Below are positions 6,731 through 13,216 of a stretch of DNA of 14,834 nucleotides, piece by piece. The first letter of the stretch is position 1. Each line of letters starts with the position of its first letter. The DNA is from an uncultured Prevotella sp. (GTDB lineage: Bacteria > Bacteroidota > Bacteroidia > Bacteroidales > Bacteroidaceae): contig CALCHM010000006.1 of NCBI GenBank assembly GCA_937901345.1, positions 1 through 14,834 of the forward strand, written 5' to 3'. Made by a program: the position numbers and the translations under genes. Below the pieces are notes generated by a model that had not been told where the DNA came from, searched no databases, and saw nothing but the letters and a program-made list of their open reading frames with translations.

Positions 6731-8020
6731 TTATCTAACCTTCCACTTGCTAAACCACATTTCGTTGAACGTAATACCTAAGCAGAGACGGAAGTAATTT
6801 TCGGTAATCATACCGCTGTACTTCGGTTCCACACGTTCATATTGTGCCGCAATATTTACAACACTGCGGTTGCTCCATCCATTCTGAATAGGAATAGAAA
6901 CACCGAGCGAGGCGTTATAACGACGGGGACCATCTGCACCTTGGACCTTAGTGTAAGGAGTGGACATAGAAAGTCCGAAGCGGTAACGAATCTGTTGGTG
7001 CCAATAGGCGCTATGAGGTTTGGGAACGTATTCGCCACCAAGCGTCACGGTGTGACTGTTCTGAAAACTATTCGTTGTAACTTGATAAACATTGTTTACC
7101 AACTCAGGCGTGCGACAACCGTCCCAGAGTTGCAACGTGTAATCCACACCCACGCGCAACTTTCCGCGATGATTCCATGCTGCACCCACACCAAACGTGT
7201 GAGGCAATTCAAAGGCATTGGCAATGCGTGTAGTATCGCCCACCGAACCTTGATTGGACGTAATGCGTTGGTCAATGTAGAAAGCAGGACGATTGACCTC
7301 GTGTCCTAAACCATAAGTAGCCCCAATGGTGAGCGTATTGTTGCGATTGATGCGCTGTTCGTATTGTGCACCGAAATCTAATTTATACGTACGAATGTCG
7401 GAAGCATACATACGGCGACGCGCACTAATGTTACTGTTGTCGTAAGAGGCATAAACACTGTTCTCCATGGTGCCCCAGAGATAGCCAACATTGGCACCCA
7501 CCGAAAGTTGCGGCATCGGACGATAACCCAATCCTACAAACACTTCGTGAAGTCCTCCGTCACCTTTATAGGTTTCTGTCTGAGTGACCTCACCTGTGCT
7601 CTGCATGATTTTCGATGTCGTATTCATGTTGTAGCCAATCGTCGTGAAAGGCATCATCCCAAGCGTCATCCCCAGATTGGGAGCAAGGCGCATACCCGCC
7701 ATAACATAGTCAATGGAAGAATTGTTCGCATTCTTCTTAGCGCCACCTTGTTCAAGATTGGCCAATTGCAACGAAAAGCCGATATCAAAAATCAGCGTAA
7801 GAGAGTCAATAGAGGCGTATGACGCAGGATTCTTAAAGTTCAATTGCTTGGCATGATTCATACCATAAGCAAGTCCTGCCATACCCTTGTTAAACCCCTG
7901 CGCTTGGTCGTTCTGCAAACCATACCCGTAGCGCGAGTAAGGAGAGTTAGAACCATTGGTTTGCGCAGCTGCTCCAAGCGTTCCAAGGAGAAAAGCGGAA
8001 AGTATAATCTTTTTAAACAT
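6731..8020 (-). CDS. FadL/OmpP1-like outer-membrane beta-barrel protein
   Basis: The 429-residue protein has a signal peptide with probable cleavage after GAAA (about residue 19). The mature N-terminus is NSPYSRYGYGLQ, followed by NKGMAGLAYGMNHAKQLNFKNPASYASID, in which GMAG and NPAS recall the N-terminal hatch of FadL. The rest alternates amphipathic strands with aromatic girdle residues (for example LRVGVDYTLQLWDG, IRYRFGLSMSTPY, RSVVNIAAQYERVEPKYSG). It ends in a strand containing FRLCLGITFNEMWFSKWKVR. The family is taken to transport hydrophobic molecules across the outer membrane, but the substrate is unknown here. It lies 87 bp upstream of lptC and 89 bp downstream of coaX on the same strand, and may be co-transcribed with them. 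The exact FadL subfamily is uncertain. Confidence 0.8.
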   Translation of the reverse strand: MFKKIILSAFLLGTLGAAAQTNGSNSPYSRYGYGLQNDQAQGFNKGMAGLAYGMNHAKQLNFKNPASYASIDSLTLIFDIGFSLQLANLEQGGAKKNANNSSIDYVMAGMRLAPNLGMTLGMMPFTTIGYNMNTTSKIMQSTGEVTQTETYKGDGGLHEVFVGLGYRPMPQLSVGANVGYLWGTMENSVYASYDNSNISARRRMYASDIRTYKLDFGAQYEQRINRNNTLTIGATYGLGHEVNRPAFYIDQRITSNQGSVGDTTRIANAFELPHTFGVGAAWNHRGKLRVGVDYTLQLWDGCRTPELVNNVYQVTTNSFQNSHTVTLGGEYVPKPHSAYWHQQIRYRFGLSMSTPYTKVQGADGPRRYNASLGVSIPIQNGWSNRSVVNIAAQYERVEPKYSGMITENYFRLCLGITFNEMWFSKWKVR

Positions 8021-8109
8021 CAGTTTGTTGTAATGAGAAATAAAATATGTGTAGAGGGGAACCGCATCGTGTGCGTATGAGTTGAAAATAGGGTTGCCTC
8101 GTTCGCCCC

Positions 8110-8841
8110 TTATTGTGCCTGTTCGTTAAGTTTTGCCAATTCGTTGAGCCCTCGCAACACGAGGTGTGGATCGTGAGTAATGCAGGGCGCAACGTCGGTT
8201 GAAAATTCAAATTGATTACCTCCAGTGTAAAACACATGCAGGTTAGGAAAGCGCTTTCGGCACATACGGATATAACCTTCAATTTCAAATTTCACACCAT
8301 TAATAGCACCACCACGAATAGCCGTTGCCGTGTCGTATCCCAGATCGGGAAGTTCGCCTTCTGCAGCGACAAGAGGTAACGCTGCCGTGTGTTCATGCAT
8401 CGCCTTCAAGCGAAGTTCAACTCCTGGGGAAATATTCCCTCCTGCAAAACGATGCGCCTCATCGATAACGTCAAAAGTAAGGCAAGTGCCCGCATCAATA
8501 ACAAGCAATGGAGTATGAGGCATTTGCGTTACTGCAGCAATATCGGCAGCAAGTCGATCAGCACCCAGTCCGTCTGGAATACGTTCGAAATAGGGTTGAG
8601 CGCAAGGCGATGTATAGGTTAATCGCAACACCGAGCAGGGAAGTAATTCGAGCGCATGATCCAGCGCTTCGTTGGGTCCCGCAACATTGGAAACAGCGCA
8701 AGCCGTAAGGGGAAAAGACGTTCGGAGTTTTCCGATCTCCGTGTGCCAATCCGTTGCTACACGCTCGCTGAATAGAATTTCATTGTCTTGGAACACCGCA
8801 ACCTTTGCGCTAGTATTGCCAATATCTATGGTTAAAATCAT
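8110..8841 (-). CDS. coaX: Type III pantothenate kinase
   Basis: CoaX phosphorylates pantothenate with ATP, the first step of coenzyme A synthesis, in the cytosol. The 243-residue protein has the ASKHA-fold signatures of this type. The phosphate-binding loop is MILTIDIGNTSAK (D6, N9, T10), the catalytic loop is PDGLGADR (D95) and the second phosphate loop is VIDAGTCLTFD (D116, G118, T119). GGNISPGVELRLKAMHEHTAALP forms the dimer/pantothenate segment, and GGAINGVKFEIEGYI and YTGGN lie near the end. The frame stays open upstream to 9009, but the family always begins at the MxxxxDxGNT strand, so the ATG at 8841 is the start. It lies 89 bp before the FadL-like gene. A 223-bp gap separates it from thiL. 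Confidence 0.95.
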   Translation of the reverse strand: MILTIDIGNTSAKVAVFQDNEILFSERVATDWHTEIGKLRTSFPLTACAVSNVAGPNEALDHALELLPCSVLRLTYTSPCAQPYFERIPDGLGADRLAADIAAVTQMPHTPLLVIDAGTCLTFDVIDEAHRFAGGNISPGVELRLKAMHEHTAALPLVAAEGELPDLGYDTATAIRGGAINGVKFEIEGYIRMCRKRFPNLHVFYTGGNQFEFSTDVAPCITHDPHLVLRGLNELAKLNEQAQ

Positions 8842-9064
8842 AAATGGAGACGTGAGAAATGTGAAACCTAAGAAGAATGAGAAGCGAGAGAGGTAAGACG
8901 TGAAAAGAATGAAAAAATAAACGCTGCAATGCGAACAGCGAATAAATGAGAAATGCGTAGGCGTGCAACACTTTTGGCCACCTTCAACTTGAGGAGATTT
9001 GACAAGCACTCATCGTGCCAACCTATTTCTCATCGCTCTCTTCTCATCGTTCCTTTCTCATTTT
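8842..9064. other. Intergenic region with opposed purine and pyrimidine tracts
   Basis: Between thiL and coaX, the left part is purine-rich on the plus strand (repeated GAGAA/GAATGAGAA pieces). The right part is pyrimidine-rich, with repeated TCTCATCG on the plus strand. A perfect 9-bp inverted pair, ATGAGAAAT (8945-8953) and ATTTCTCAT (9025-9033), links the two parts. No gene, promoter box or clear terminator is visible. Confidence 0.5.
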
Positions 9065-10102
9065 CTAAAGTTCTTCTTCTCTCCATCCTTGTGCTTTAAG
9101 CAAGAACTCTTGCCCATCTCGCGTGATAAGCGCAGCACCGAGTTCGGGACGCGTGATGTAACCTATTATTTTCACATCCTCCAATTGTGCCACACGATCA
9201 TGGTCGGTTAAAGGCACAGTGAAGAGCAATTCGTAGTCTTCTCCGCCATTAAGAGCGCAAGTAGTGAGATTCATATTGAACTCTTCGGCAGTTACAGCGG
9301 TGAGATAATCAATGGGGATGCGTTCTTCATAAATGCGACATCCAACCTGCCCCTGTTTGCAAAGATGCTTGAGTTCAGAAGCCAGCCCGTCGCTAACGTC
9401 TATCATTGAAGTGGGTTGCAACCCTGCTGCTGCAATTCGCTCCACAATATCTTTACGCGCTTCCGGTTTGAGATAGCGTTCAAGCAGGTATTCGCGTCCG
9501 CTAAAGTCAGGTTGCGCAGCTTCTGCTTGACCGTGTTGCTGACTTTCGAAAATGGCTTTTTCGCGCTCCATAAGTTGCATGCCCATATAAGCAGCACCCA
9601 GATTTCCGCTCACACAAATAAGGTCGGTATCCTTTGCCCCATTTCGGAGTGTGATCTGTTCAGGCGAAACTTCACCGATACATGTAAGCGAGAGCGCAAG
9701 TCCTGTCTTCGAACTCGTTGTATCACCTCCAACAAGGTCAACCCCATGACGCTCACATGCCAAACGAAGTCCTGCATACAAATCGTCAAGATGCTCCACT
9801 TCGATACGACGCCCTACTGCAATATTTACAACCAATTGCGTGGGTTTGCCATTCATCGCATAAATATCTGAGAAATTCACCATCGCGGCCTTATATCCAA
9901 GATGCTTGAGCGGCGTATAGACAAGGTCAAAATGAATGCCCTCCATGAGCATGTCGGAAGTTATAAGCATACGCTGATTAGCCGATGGTGCAAGCACGGC
10001 GGCATCATCTCCCACACCCTTAACGCTAGAGGGTTGTGAAAGGGGAATATCTTTCGTCAGACGTTCAATAAGGGCAAATTCGCCAAGTTCTGAAAGTTGC
10101 AT
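9065..10102 (-). CDS. thiL: Thiamine-monophosphate kinase
   Basis: ThiL uses ATP to turn thiamine monophosphate into thiamine pyrophosphate, the last step of cofactor synthesis. The 345-residue protein has the PurM/AIR-synthase-like fold signatures. These are GVGDDAAVL (29-37, metal-binding D32/D33), TSDMLMEGIHFD, LGYKAAMVNFSDIYAMNGKP, LVGGDTTSS, CVSGNLGAAYMG, SMIDVSDGLASELKHL and GGEDYELLFTV. The start is the ATG at 10102 (MQLSELGEFALIERL), which matches the family's first helix; the frame runs upstream without further conserved sequence. The short leader holds a large inverted repeat. It is a lone thiamine gene here, with no other thi gene nearby. Confidence 0.95.
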   Translation of the reverse strand: MQLSELGEFALIERLTKDIPLSQPSSVKGVGDDAAVLAPSANQRMLITSDMLMEGIHFDLVYTPLKHLGYKAAMVNFSDIYAMNGKPTQLVVNIAVGRRIEVEHLDDLYAGLRLACERHGVDLVGGDTTSSKTGLALSLTCIGEVSPEQITLRNGAKDTDLICVSGNLGAAYMGMQLMEREKAIFESQQHGQAEAAQPDFSGREYLLERYLKPEARKDIVERIAAAGLQPTSMIDVSDGLASELKHLCKQGQVGCRIYEERIPIDYLTAVTAEEFNMNLTTCALNGGEDYELLFTVPLTDHDRVAQLEDVKIIGYITRPELGAALITRDGQEFLLKAQGWREEEL

Positions 10103-10114
10103 AAGTTTGTTGTT

Positions 10115-10190
10115 AATAGACGAGTGGATAGGTACGAATCGACAAGACGTTTTACACTTGTCCACTCATTTACTTATTCACTCGTCTATT
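10115..10190. repeat. Nested inverted repeat in the thiL leader
   Basis: The outer arms AATAGACGAGTG (10115-10126) and CACTCGTCTATT (10179-10190) are perfectly complementary over 12 bp. Inside, GACAAG (10141-10146) and CTTGTC (10157-10162) form a second stem. On the plus strand the outer stem is followed by a T-run; on the minus strand, the sense of both flanking genes, it is followed by AACAAC, so it is not a good terminator for the upstream OMP gene. A leader structure or operator is possible. Confidence 0.6.
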
Positions 10191-10200
10191 TTTTATCTTG

Positions 10201-10698
10201 TTAGAAATATACACCAAATCCAATCTTAAAGCCTGCTTCACTGAAGTTCTTAAATTCATTGTAGCACACTTTATAATATACAGAGGGTTCTACCGTTACA
10301 TGACGATTGATAAAGAAAGCGTAACCCACTTCTACAGGCATGTATAACAATGTCTTTCCATGATTACGTTCTCCAAAGTGCTCACGCCACTGCAATTCTC
10401 CAGCAGCACCGACAAAAATCCCGTTGCGTTCGAAATAATAGCGTGCACCTGCCGTAAAGTTGAATGCACTTGTCTTACCGACATTATTATAACCTACTTC
10501 TCCCTTAACCAGGAATTCATTATCCAGGAAGTAACCTCCATTCAGGTTAAGTCCGAAACTGGAGTCATTTGCCTTGCTATAATTCATTGAAATATTGGAG
10601 AGCGACGCCCCAATATACTTTTTACCTTGCTCAAATTGAGCATTAGCACATAGACAACTAATAAGCATCAGTGCAAAAGAGATAAATGACTTTTTCAT
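10201..10698 (-). CDS. Small outer-membrane beta-barrel protein
   Basis: The 165-residue protein has a signal peptide with cleavage predicted after CANA (about residue 20). The mature chain then has about eight amphipathic strands: KYIGASLSNISMNY, SSFGLNLNGGYFL, FLVKGEVGYNN, AFNFTAGARYYF, GIFVGAAGELQWRE, LLYMPVEVGYAFF, HVTVEPSVYYKVCYN and AGFKIGFGVYF. It ends in phenylalanine, the classic outer-membrane insertion signal. The size and strand count fit an eight-stranded OmpA/OmpW-type porin-family barrel, whose role cannot be read from the sequence. It lies 98 bp upstream of thiL on the same strand, but the functions look unrelated. A -7 box 136 bp before the start implies a leader of about 130 bases. 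Confidence 0.82.
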   Translation of the reverse strand: MKKSFISFALMLISCLCANAQFEQGKKYIGASLSNISMNYSKANDSSFGLNLNGGYFLDNEFLVKGEVGYNNVGKTSAFNFTAGARYYFERNGIFVGAAGELQWREHFGERNHGKTLLYMPVEVGYAFFINRHVTVEPSVYYKVCYNEFKNFSEAGFKIGFGVYF

Positions 10699-10841
10699 AG
10701 TTGTAATTTTAAGTTATTAAGTGCGAATGGCACATCTCTGCAACCCCCAACGGAGCGATACCGAGACCTGAGACACACGCTATGAGAACTTACGTATGCA
10801 ATACAATATGAGGACTATTTCCCATAATGTCAGCAAAATTA
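10699..10841 (-). promoter_or_regulatory. -7 box and long leader of the outer-membrane barrel gene
   Basis: TAATTTTG on the minus strand (10834-10841) matches TAnnTTTG, though no TTG is seen 19 bp upstream. Transcription from it would give a leader of about 130 bases. This leader is more GC-rich around 10735-10785 than its AT-rich flanks and ends with a small GTGC-CATTC-GCAC hairpin (10721-10733). I do not recognise a known riboswitch. Confidence 0.5.
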
Positions 10842-11130
10842 CAATAAAGATACGAAAGGTTGGTTCAGATTGTTAAAGAAAACACGTGAATATTCAGGTA
10901 ATTTAACACAACTAAGAATATCAAATATTATCAGAACACCCGAAAACTACCTACTACACCACGTGCTTCCCATACATTCCGCTTCTCCTCATTCTTCTCC
11001 ACCCACTTTCTCCCCCATTCGCAAATACCTGCAAACACCCGAATCCTTCTTTCACCCGTCTAAAAACATCCATCAATCTCCAGACCCATTGTTTTCGCAT
11101 TCGCGACACTCAAGTTTTTAGTATTTTCCT
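10842..11130. other. Intergenic stretch without a recognisable gene
   Basis: The left part is AT-rich. From about 10955 to 11105 the plus strand becomes pyrimidine-rich, with recurring CACCCG-, TTCTCC- and CCCATT-like pieces. An 83-codon frame on the plus strand (10870-11121) begins at a TTG, is low in complexity (Ser, Pro, His) and resembles no family, so I do not call it a gene. Confidence 0.5.
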
Positions 11131-11168
11131 AAAAAAGAAACACCCCCGAAAACGTTTTTTCGAGGGTG
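11131..11168 (-). terminator. Intrinsic terminator of the AraC-type regulator
   Basis: Read on the minus strand, the arms CACCCTCGAAAA and TTTTCGGGGGTG pair over 12 bp with one G-U. They enclose a four-base loop and are followed by TTTCTTTTTT. On the plus strand the same position would be a C-A mismatch, so the hairpin favours leftward transcripts. It lies 110 bp past the regulator's stop. Confidence 0.85.
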
Positions 11169-11277
11169 AAATTAGATAAAAAAGTCAACGGATTCTTTTT
11201 TTAAAATGGCATATCACGCTGAGCATTATTTTGCAATAACACTAAGGACATTTATGTTGCAACAACAGGATGGGCAC

Positions 11278-11670
11278 TTATTTGCCATAACACGATGCGT
11301 ATTGTGCGCCGTAACGCTCACGATATTGTCCTGGAGTGATACTATGCTTCTTCACAAACGCACGACGAAAAGTGCAGAGCGAATTAAACCCTGATTTCTC
11401 TGCAATTTTACTAAAGTTCAAATCGGTTTCGCAAACTAACTTTTCTGCCACAACGAGTCGGTACTCATTCACGAAATCAAAAAAAGATTTGCCCATCACA
11501 TCATTCAGGTAAACTGAAACATACGTGCGATTGGTGCCTAAAAGTTTCGTCAAATCAATAATCGAGAATTTCGGATTGAGGTACAGTTTGTATTCTTCCA
11601 TAAGTGTGTGCAGACGCTCAAGTTGATTGAGATTCTTTTGGTCGAACTTGTGATGAACTGTCTCCTTCAT
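11278..11670 (-). CDS. HTH-only AraC-family transcription regulator
   Basis: The 130-residue protein consists almost only of the AraC/XylS DNA-binding domain. The first helix-turn-helix is in FSIIDLTKLLGTNRTYVSVYLND. The linker helix is SFFDFVNEYRLVVAEKLV. The second is FSKIAEKSGFNSLCTFRRAF, followed by the hallmark KKHSITPGQYRERYG. No ligand-binding or membrane domain precedes it; only about 30 helical residues do (QKNLNQLERLHTLMEEYKLYLNP). The upstream DNA is AT-rich and noncoding, so this is not a freshly truncated larger gene. The frame could start at a TTG at 11700, but a TAAATTTG box overlaps that codon, so the ATG at 11670 is better. It resembles the C-terminal module of Bacteroidetes hybrid or membrane-bound AraC regulators. 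Its target is unknown. Confidence 0.85.
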   Translation of the reverse strand: MKETVHHKFDQKNLNQLERLHTLMEEYKLYLNPKFSIIDLTKLLGTNRTYVSVYLNDVMGKSFFDFVNEYRLVVAEKLVCETDLNFSKIAEKSGFNSLCTFRRAFVKKHSITPGQYRERYGAQYASCYGK

Positions 11671-11697
11671 ATAAATGGATAGTTTGTTGGTGTGTCG

Positions 11698-11705
11698 CAA
11701 ATTTA
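11698..11705 (-). promoter_or_regulatory. -7 box of the AraC-type regulator
   Basis: TAAATTTG on the minus strand matches TAnnTTTG and lies 27 bp before the ATG at 11670. That would give a leader of about 20 bases. The upstream -33 region has TGTTTT rather than a clear TTTG. Confidence 0.5.
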
Positions 11706-11980
11706 TTGTTTAAAATCTAAAACATAGATGCACTAGATAAAAATCTTACTTTTTGTATGTATTTTTCACCAATTATGAGACAAATGATATGTTTTTACAA
11801 TTAAACACAACAAAATTATAACAATATGATTCCTATCCTTCCCTGTGCCACTTAACAATATGAAATGCTTATAAGTAAAATTCTACTCAATCACCATATC
11901 TCTGCTATTATTTTGCCACCAATTAACGTATCGCATGAACCTCTGAAAGAATCACAAAATAATAAAGCAAATCACTTTGA
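11706..11980. other. AT-rich intergenic region, no gene seen
   Basis: This stretch between the regulator and tRNA-Met is strongly AT-rich, with stops in all frames. It has no hairpin, repeat or RNA gene that I can recognise. It may hold upstream control sequence for the regulator. Confidence 0.5.
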
Positions 11981-12014
11981 AAAACAAAAAAACACCCACA
12001 CATGTGTGCAGGTG
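11981..12014 (-). terminator. Intrinsic terminator of tRNA-Met
   Basis: On the minus strand a hairpin built from CACCTGCACACA and TGTGTGGGTG (plus-strand 11993-12014) is followed by TTTTTTTGTTTTT. It begins 10 bp past the tRNA 3' end. Confidence 0.8.
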
Positions 12015-12023
12015 CTTATCAGG

Positions 12024-12097
12024 TAGCGAGAGTGGGGCATGATCCCACGACCTCCGGATTATGAATCCGACGCTCTAACCAACTGAGCTATCTCGCC
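12024..12097 (-). tRNA. tRNA-Met (CAT)
   Basis: The 74-base cloverleaf has acceptor GGCGAGA paired with TCTCGCT (first pair G-U), D-stem GCTC/GAGC, and anticodon stem TCGGA/TCCGG around TTCATAA, giving anticodon CAT. The T-stem is GTGGG/CCCAC and the discriminator is A. CCA is not encoded. It lacks the GGG/CCC anticodon-stem pairs and 1-72 mismatch of an initiator, so it is an elongator tRNA-Met. A lysidine-modified tRNA-Ile cannot be excluded by anticodon alone. Confidence 0.93.
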
Positions 12098-12134
12098 ATT
12101 CCGCAAGTAGGATGTCGTTCCTTGTTTGCGAGTG

Positions 12135-12164
12135 CAAAATTAGAAATATATTTTGAATCTCCAA
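12135..12164 (-). promoter_or_regulatory. Bacteroidetes-type promoter of tRNA-Met
   Basis: On the minus strand, TTG (12162-12164) lies 19 bp from TAATTTTG (12135-12142). It is followed by CACTCGC, as at the tRNA-Phe promoter. Confidence 0.8.
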
Positions 12165-12217
12165 AGTCTTTGCAACTTTTTTTTAAAAAAAAGAGTATTT
12201 AAGTCGATAAAAATCCC

Positions 12218-12718
12218 TTACTTTCCAAAACAACGCTGATATTCACTCTCAAAATTAGGCGTAAAGAACCCAGTATTCATTCTTTGACGAATCTCTTCAA
12301 TAGAGAAAAATGCGCCACCCGCAAGTTCCGCTGAAGGTGTGGGAGTTTGATCTGTGGTTGTTTTAAATACGTAAACAAGTTCTCGATCTCGTGCACTCTC
12401 AAATACATAAGTGCATACATATTCGGGTTCAAAATCCGTCAACCCAATTTCTTCACGCACTTCACGACGAAGCGCATCACCCACACACTCTCCTAAATCT
12501 ACATGTCCGCCTACCGCTGTATCCCACTTGTCGGGCTGAATATCTTTCCATTCTGGGCGATGTTGCAGATAGAGTTCTCCCTTCGTATTAAATACATGAA
12601 GGTGCACAACGGGATGTAATAAATGACTCCCGTCATGACACTCACGGCGCGTAGCGCTACCTATGATATTACCTTCCTCATCAACAAGGGGAAGAAGTTC
12701 GTTTTGATTGTCGTGCAT
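12218..12718 (-). CDS. Nudix hydrolase (YfcD/Idi-like group)
   Basis: The 166-residue protein contains a perfect Nudix box at 71-93 (G71, E77, R85-E86, E89-E90, G92), the Mg-binding and catalytic element that hydrolyses nucleoside diphosphates linked to another group. The N-terminal half, with EEGNIIGSATRRECHDG, LLHPVVHLHVFN and ELYLQHR, is typical of the YfcD / isopentenyl-diphosphate-isomerase-like branch. It lacks enough landmarks to call it a true isomerase. No signal peptide is present, so it is cytosolic. Its substrate is unknown. The leader directly before the ATG is a pyrimidine-rich 14-bp tandem repeat with no Shine-Dalgarno sequence. The frameshifted four-helix-bundle gene lies 78 bp upstream. 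Confidence 0.9.
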   Translation of the reverse strand: MHDNQNELLPLVDEEGNIIGSATRRECHDGSHLLHPVVHLHVFNTKGELYLQHRPEWKDIQPDKWDTAVGGHVDLGECVGDALRREVREEIGLTDFEPEYVCTYVFESARDRELVYVFKTTTDQTPTPSAELAGGAFFSIEEIRQRMNTGFFTPNFESEYQRCFGK

Positions 12719-12736
12719 GTGAAAAAAAAGAGAGTA

Positions 12737-12773
12737 GTGAGTAGAGAGGAGTGAGTAGAGAGGAGTGAGTAGA
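12737..12773. repeat. 14-bp tandem repeat in the Nudix leader
   Basis: GTGAGTAGAGAGGA occurs at 12737-12750 and 12751-12764, with a partial third copy of 9 bases at 12765-12773. On the coding strand of the Nudix gene it reads as a pyrimidine-rich TCCTCTCTACTCAC series ending about 18 bp before the start codon. Confidence 0.9.
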
Positions 12774-12775
12774 CC

Positions 12776-12801
12776 ATCCGGCGTTAAAATCCGGCGTTAA
12801 T
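12776..12801. repeat. 13-bp direct duplication at the stop codon of the four-helix-bundle gene
   Basis: ATCCGGCGTTAA plus one base occurs at 12776-12788 and again at 12789-12801. The stop codon of the broken gene (12797-12799) lies inside the second copy, so the stop and its 3' flank were duplicated. Confidence 0.85.
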
Positions 12802-13149
12802 TCTTACCTTGTAAGGTCTTCGTGGATGCTACGATTAGGCGCATGAGTTCTTGGCAATCTTTGTAGATGCTATCAAATTCGGACTGATTGATGTAATTGC
12901 TTTCATAAAGAAGTTCAAGCCAATACTCTGTTTCAGCGCATTCTTTTTGGGCTACAAAAAGTCGAGCGCATAAATCTGCTTTGGATTGTCCATAAACTCC
13001 TTCCTTAGCGTTGGCGCCAATGCTTGTACCGCTACGTAGGAGTTGCTTGGATAATACAAACTACTTTTCTCTTCAGTTAAATATTTATATAACTTAATGA
13101 TTCTAAGCGCAAAAGATTTGCTTTTCTTCAGGATGATACTTTCAGCCAT
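12797..13149 (-). pseudogene. Four-helix-bundle protein (23S rRNA IVS-protein family), single-base frameshift
   Basis: From the ATG at 13149 the frame gives MAESIILKKSKSFALRIIKLYKYLTEEKSS and then leaves the family sequence. From about 13060 the next frame continues with VLSKQLLRSGTSIGANAKEG, VYGQSKADLCARLFVAQKE, CAETEYWLELLYESNYI and EFDSIYKDCQELMRLIVAST, ending at TAA 12797-12799. One base missing in the AGTTTG stretch (TTT at 13058-13060, complement of AAA) explains it. Adding one T restores 117 residues, the normal length of this family (PF05635/TIGR02436). The family was first noticed as proteins coded in intervening sequences of 23S rRNA and is widespread as single small genes; its role is unclear. 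The break could be real or a sequencing error in a short T-run. The rest of the frame is intact, so the loss is recent if real. Confidence 0.88.
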
Positions 13150-13216
13150 GGGATGGGGGATTTTTTTCTTGATGGGTAAATATGTCCGAACGGACTCCTC
13201 TCTCCTCACTAATTCC

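Noticed and set aside
8842..9009. 56-residue N-terminal extension of CoaX
   Set aside because: The phosphate-binding loop of this family begins at the first residues of the protein; the extension is a chance open frame in repetitive intergenic sequence.
10115..10190. TPP riboswitch in front of thiL
   Set aside because: The conserved CUGAGA and related core elements of the TPP riboswitch are not present; only a simple nested stem is seen.
10870..11121. 83-codon plus-strand frame
   Set aside because: It has a TTG start, low-complexity Ser/Pro/His content and no recognisable family, and lies in a pyrimidine-rich intergenic stretch.
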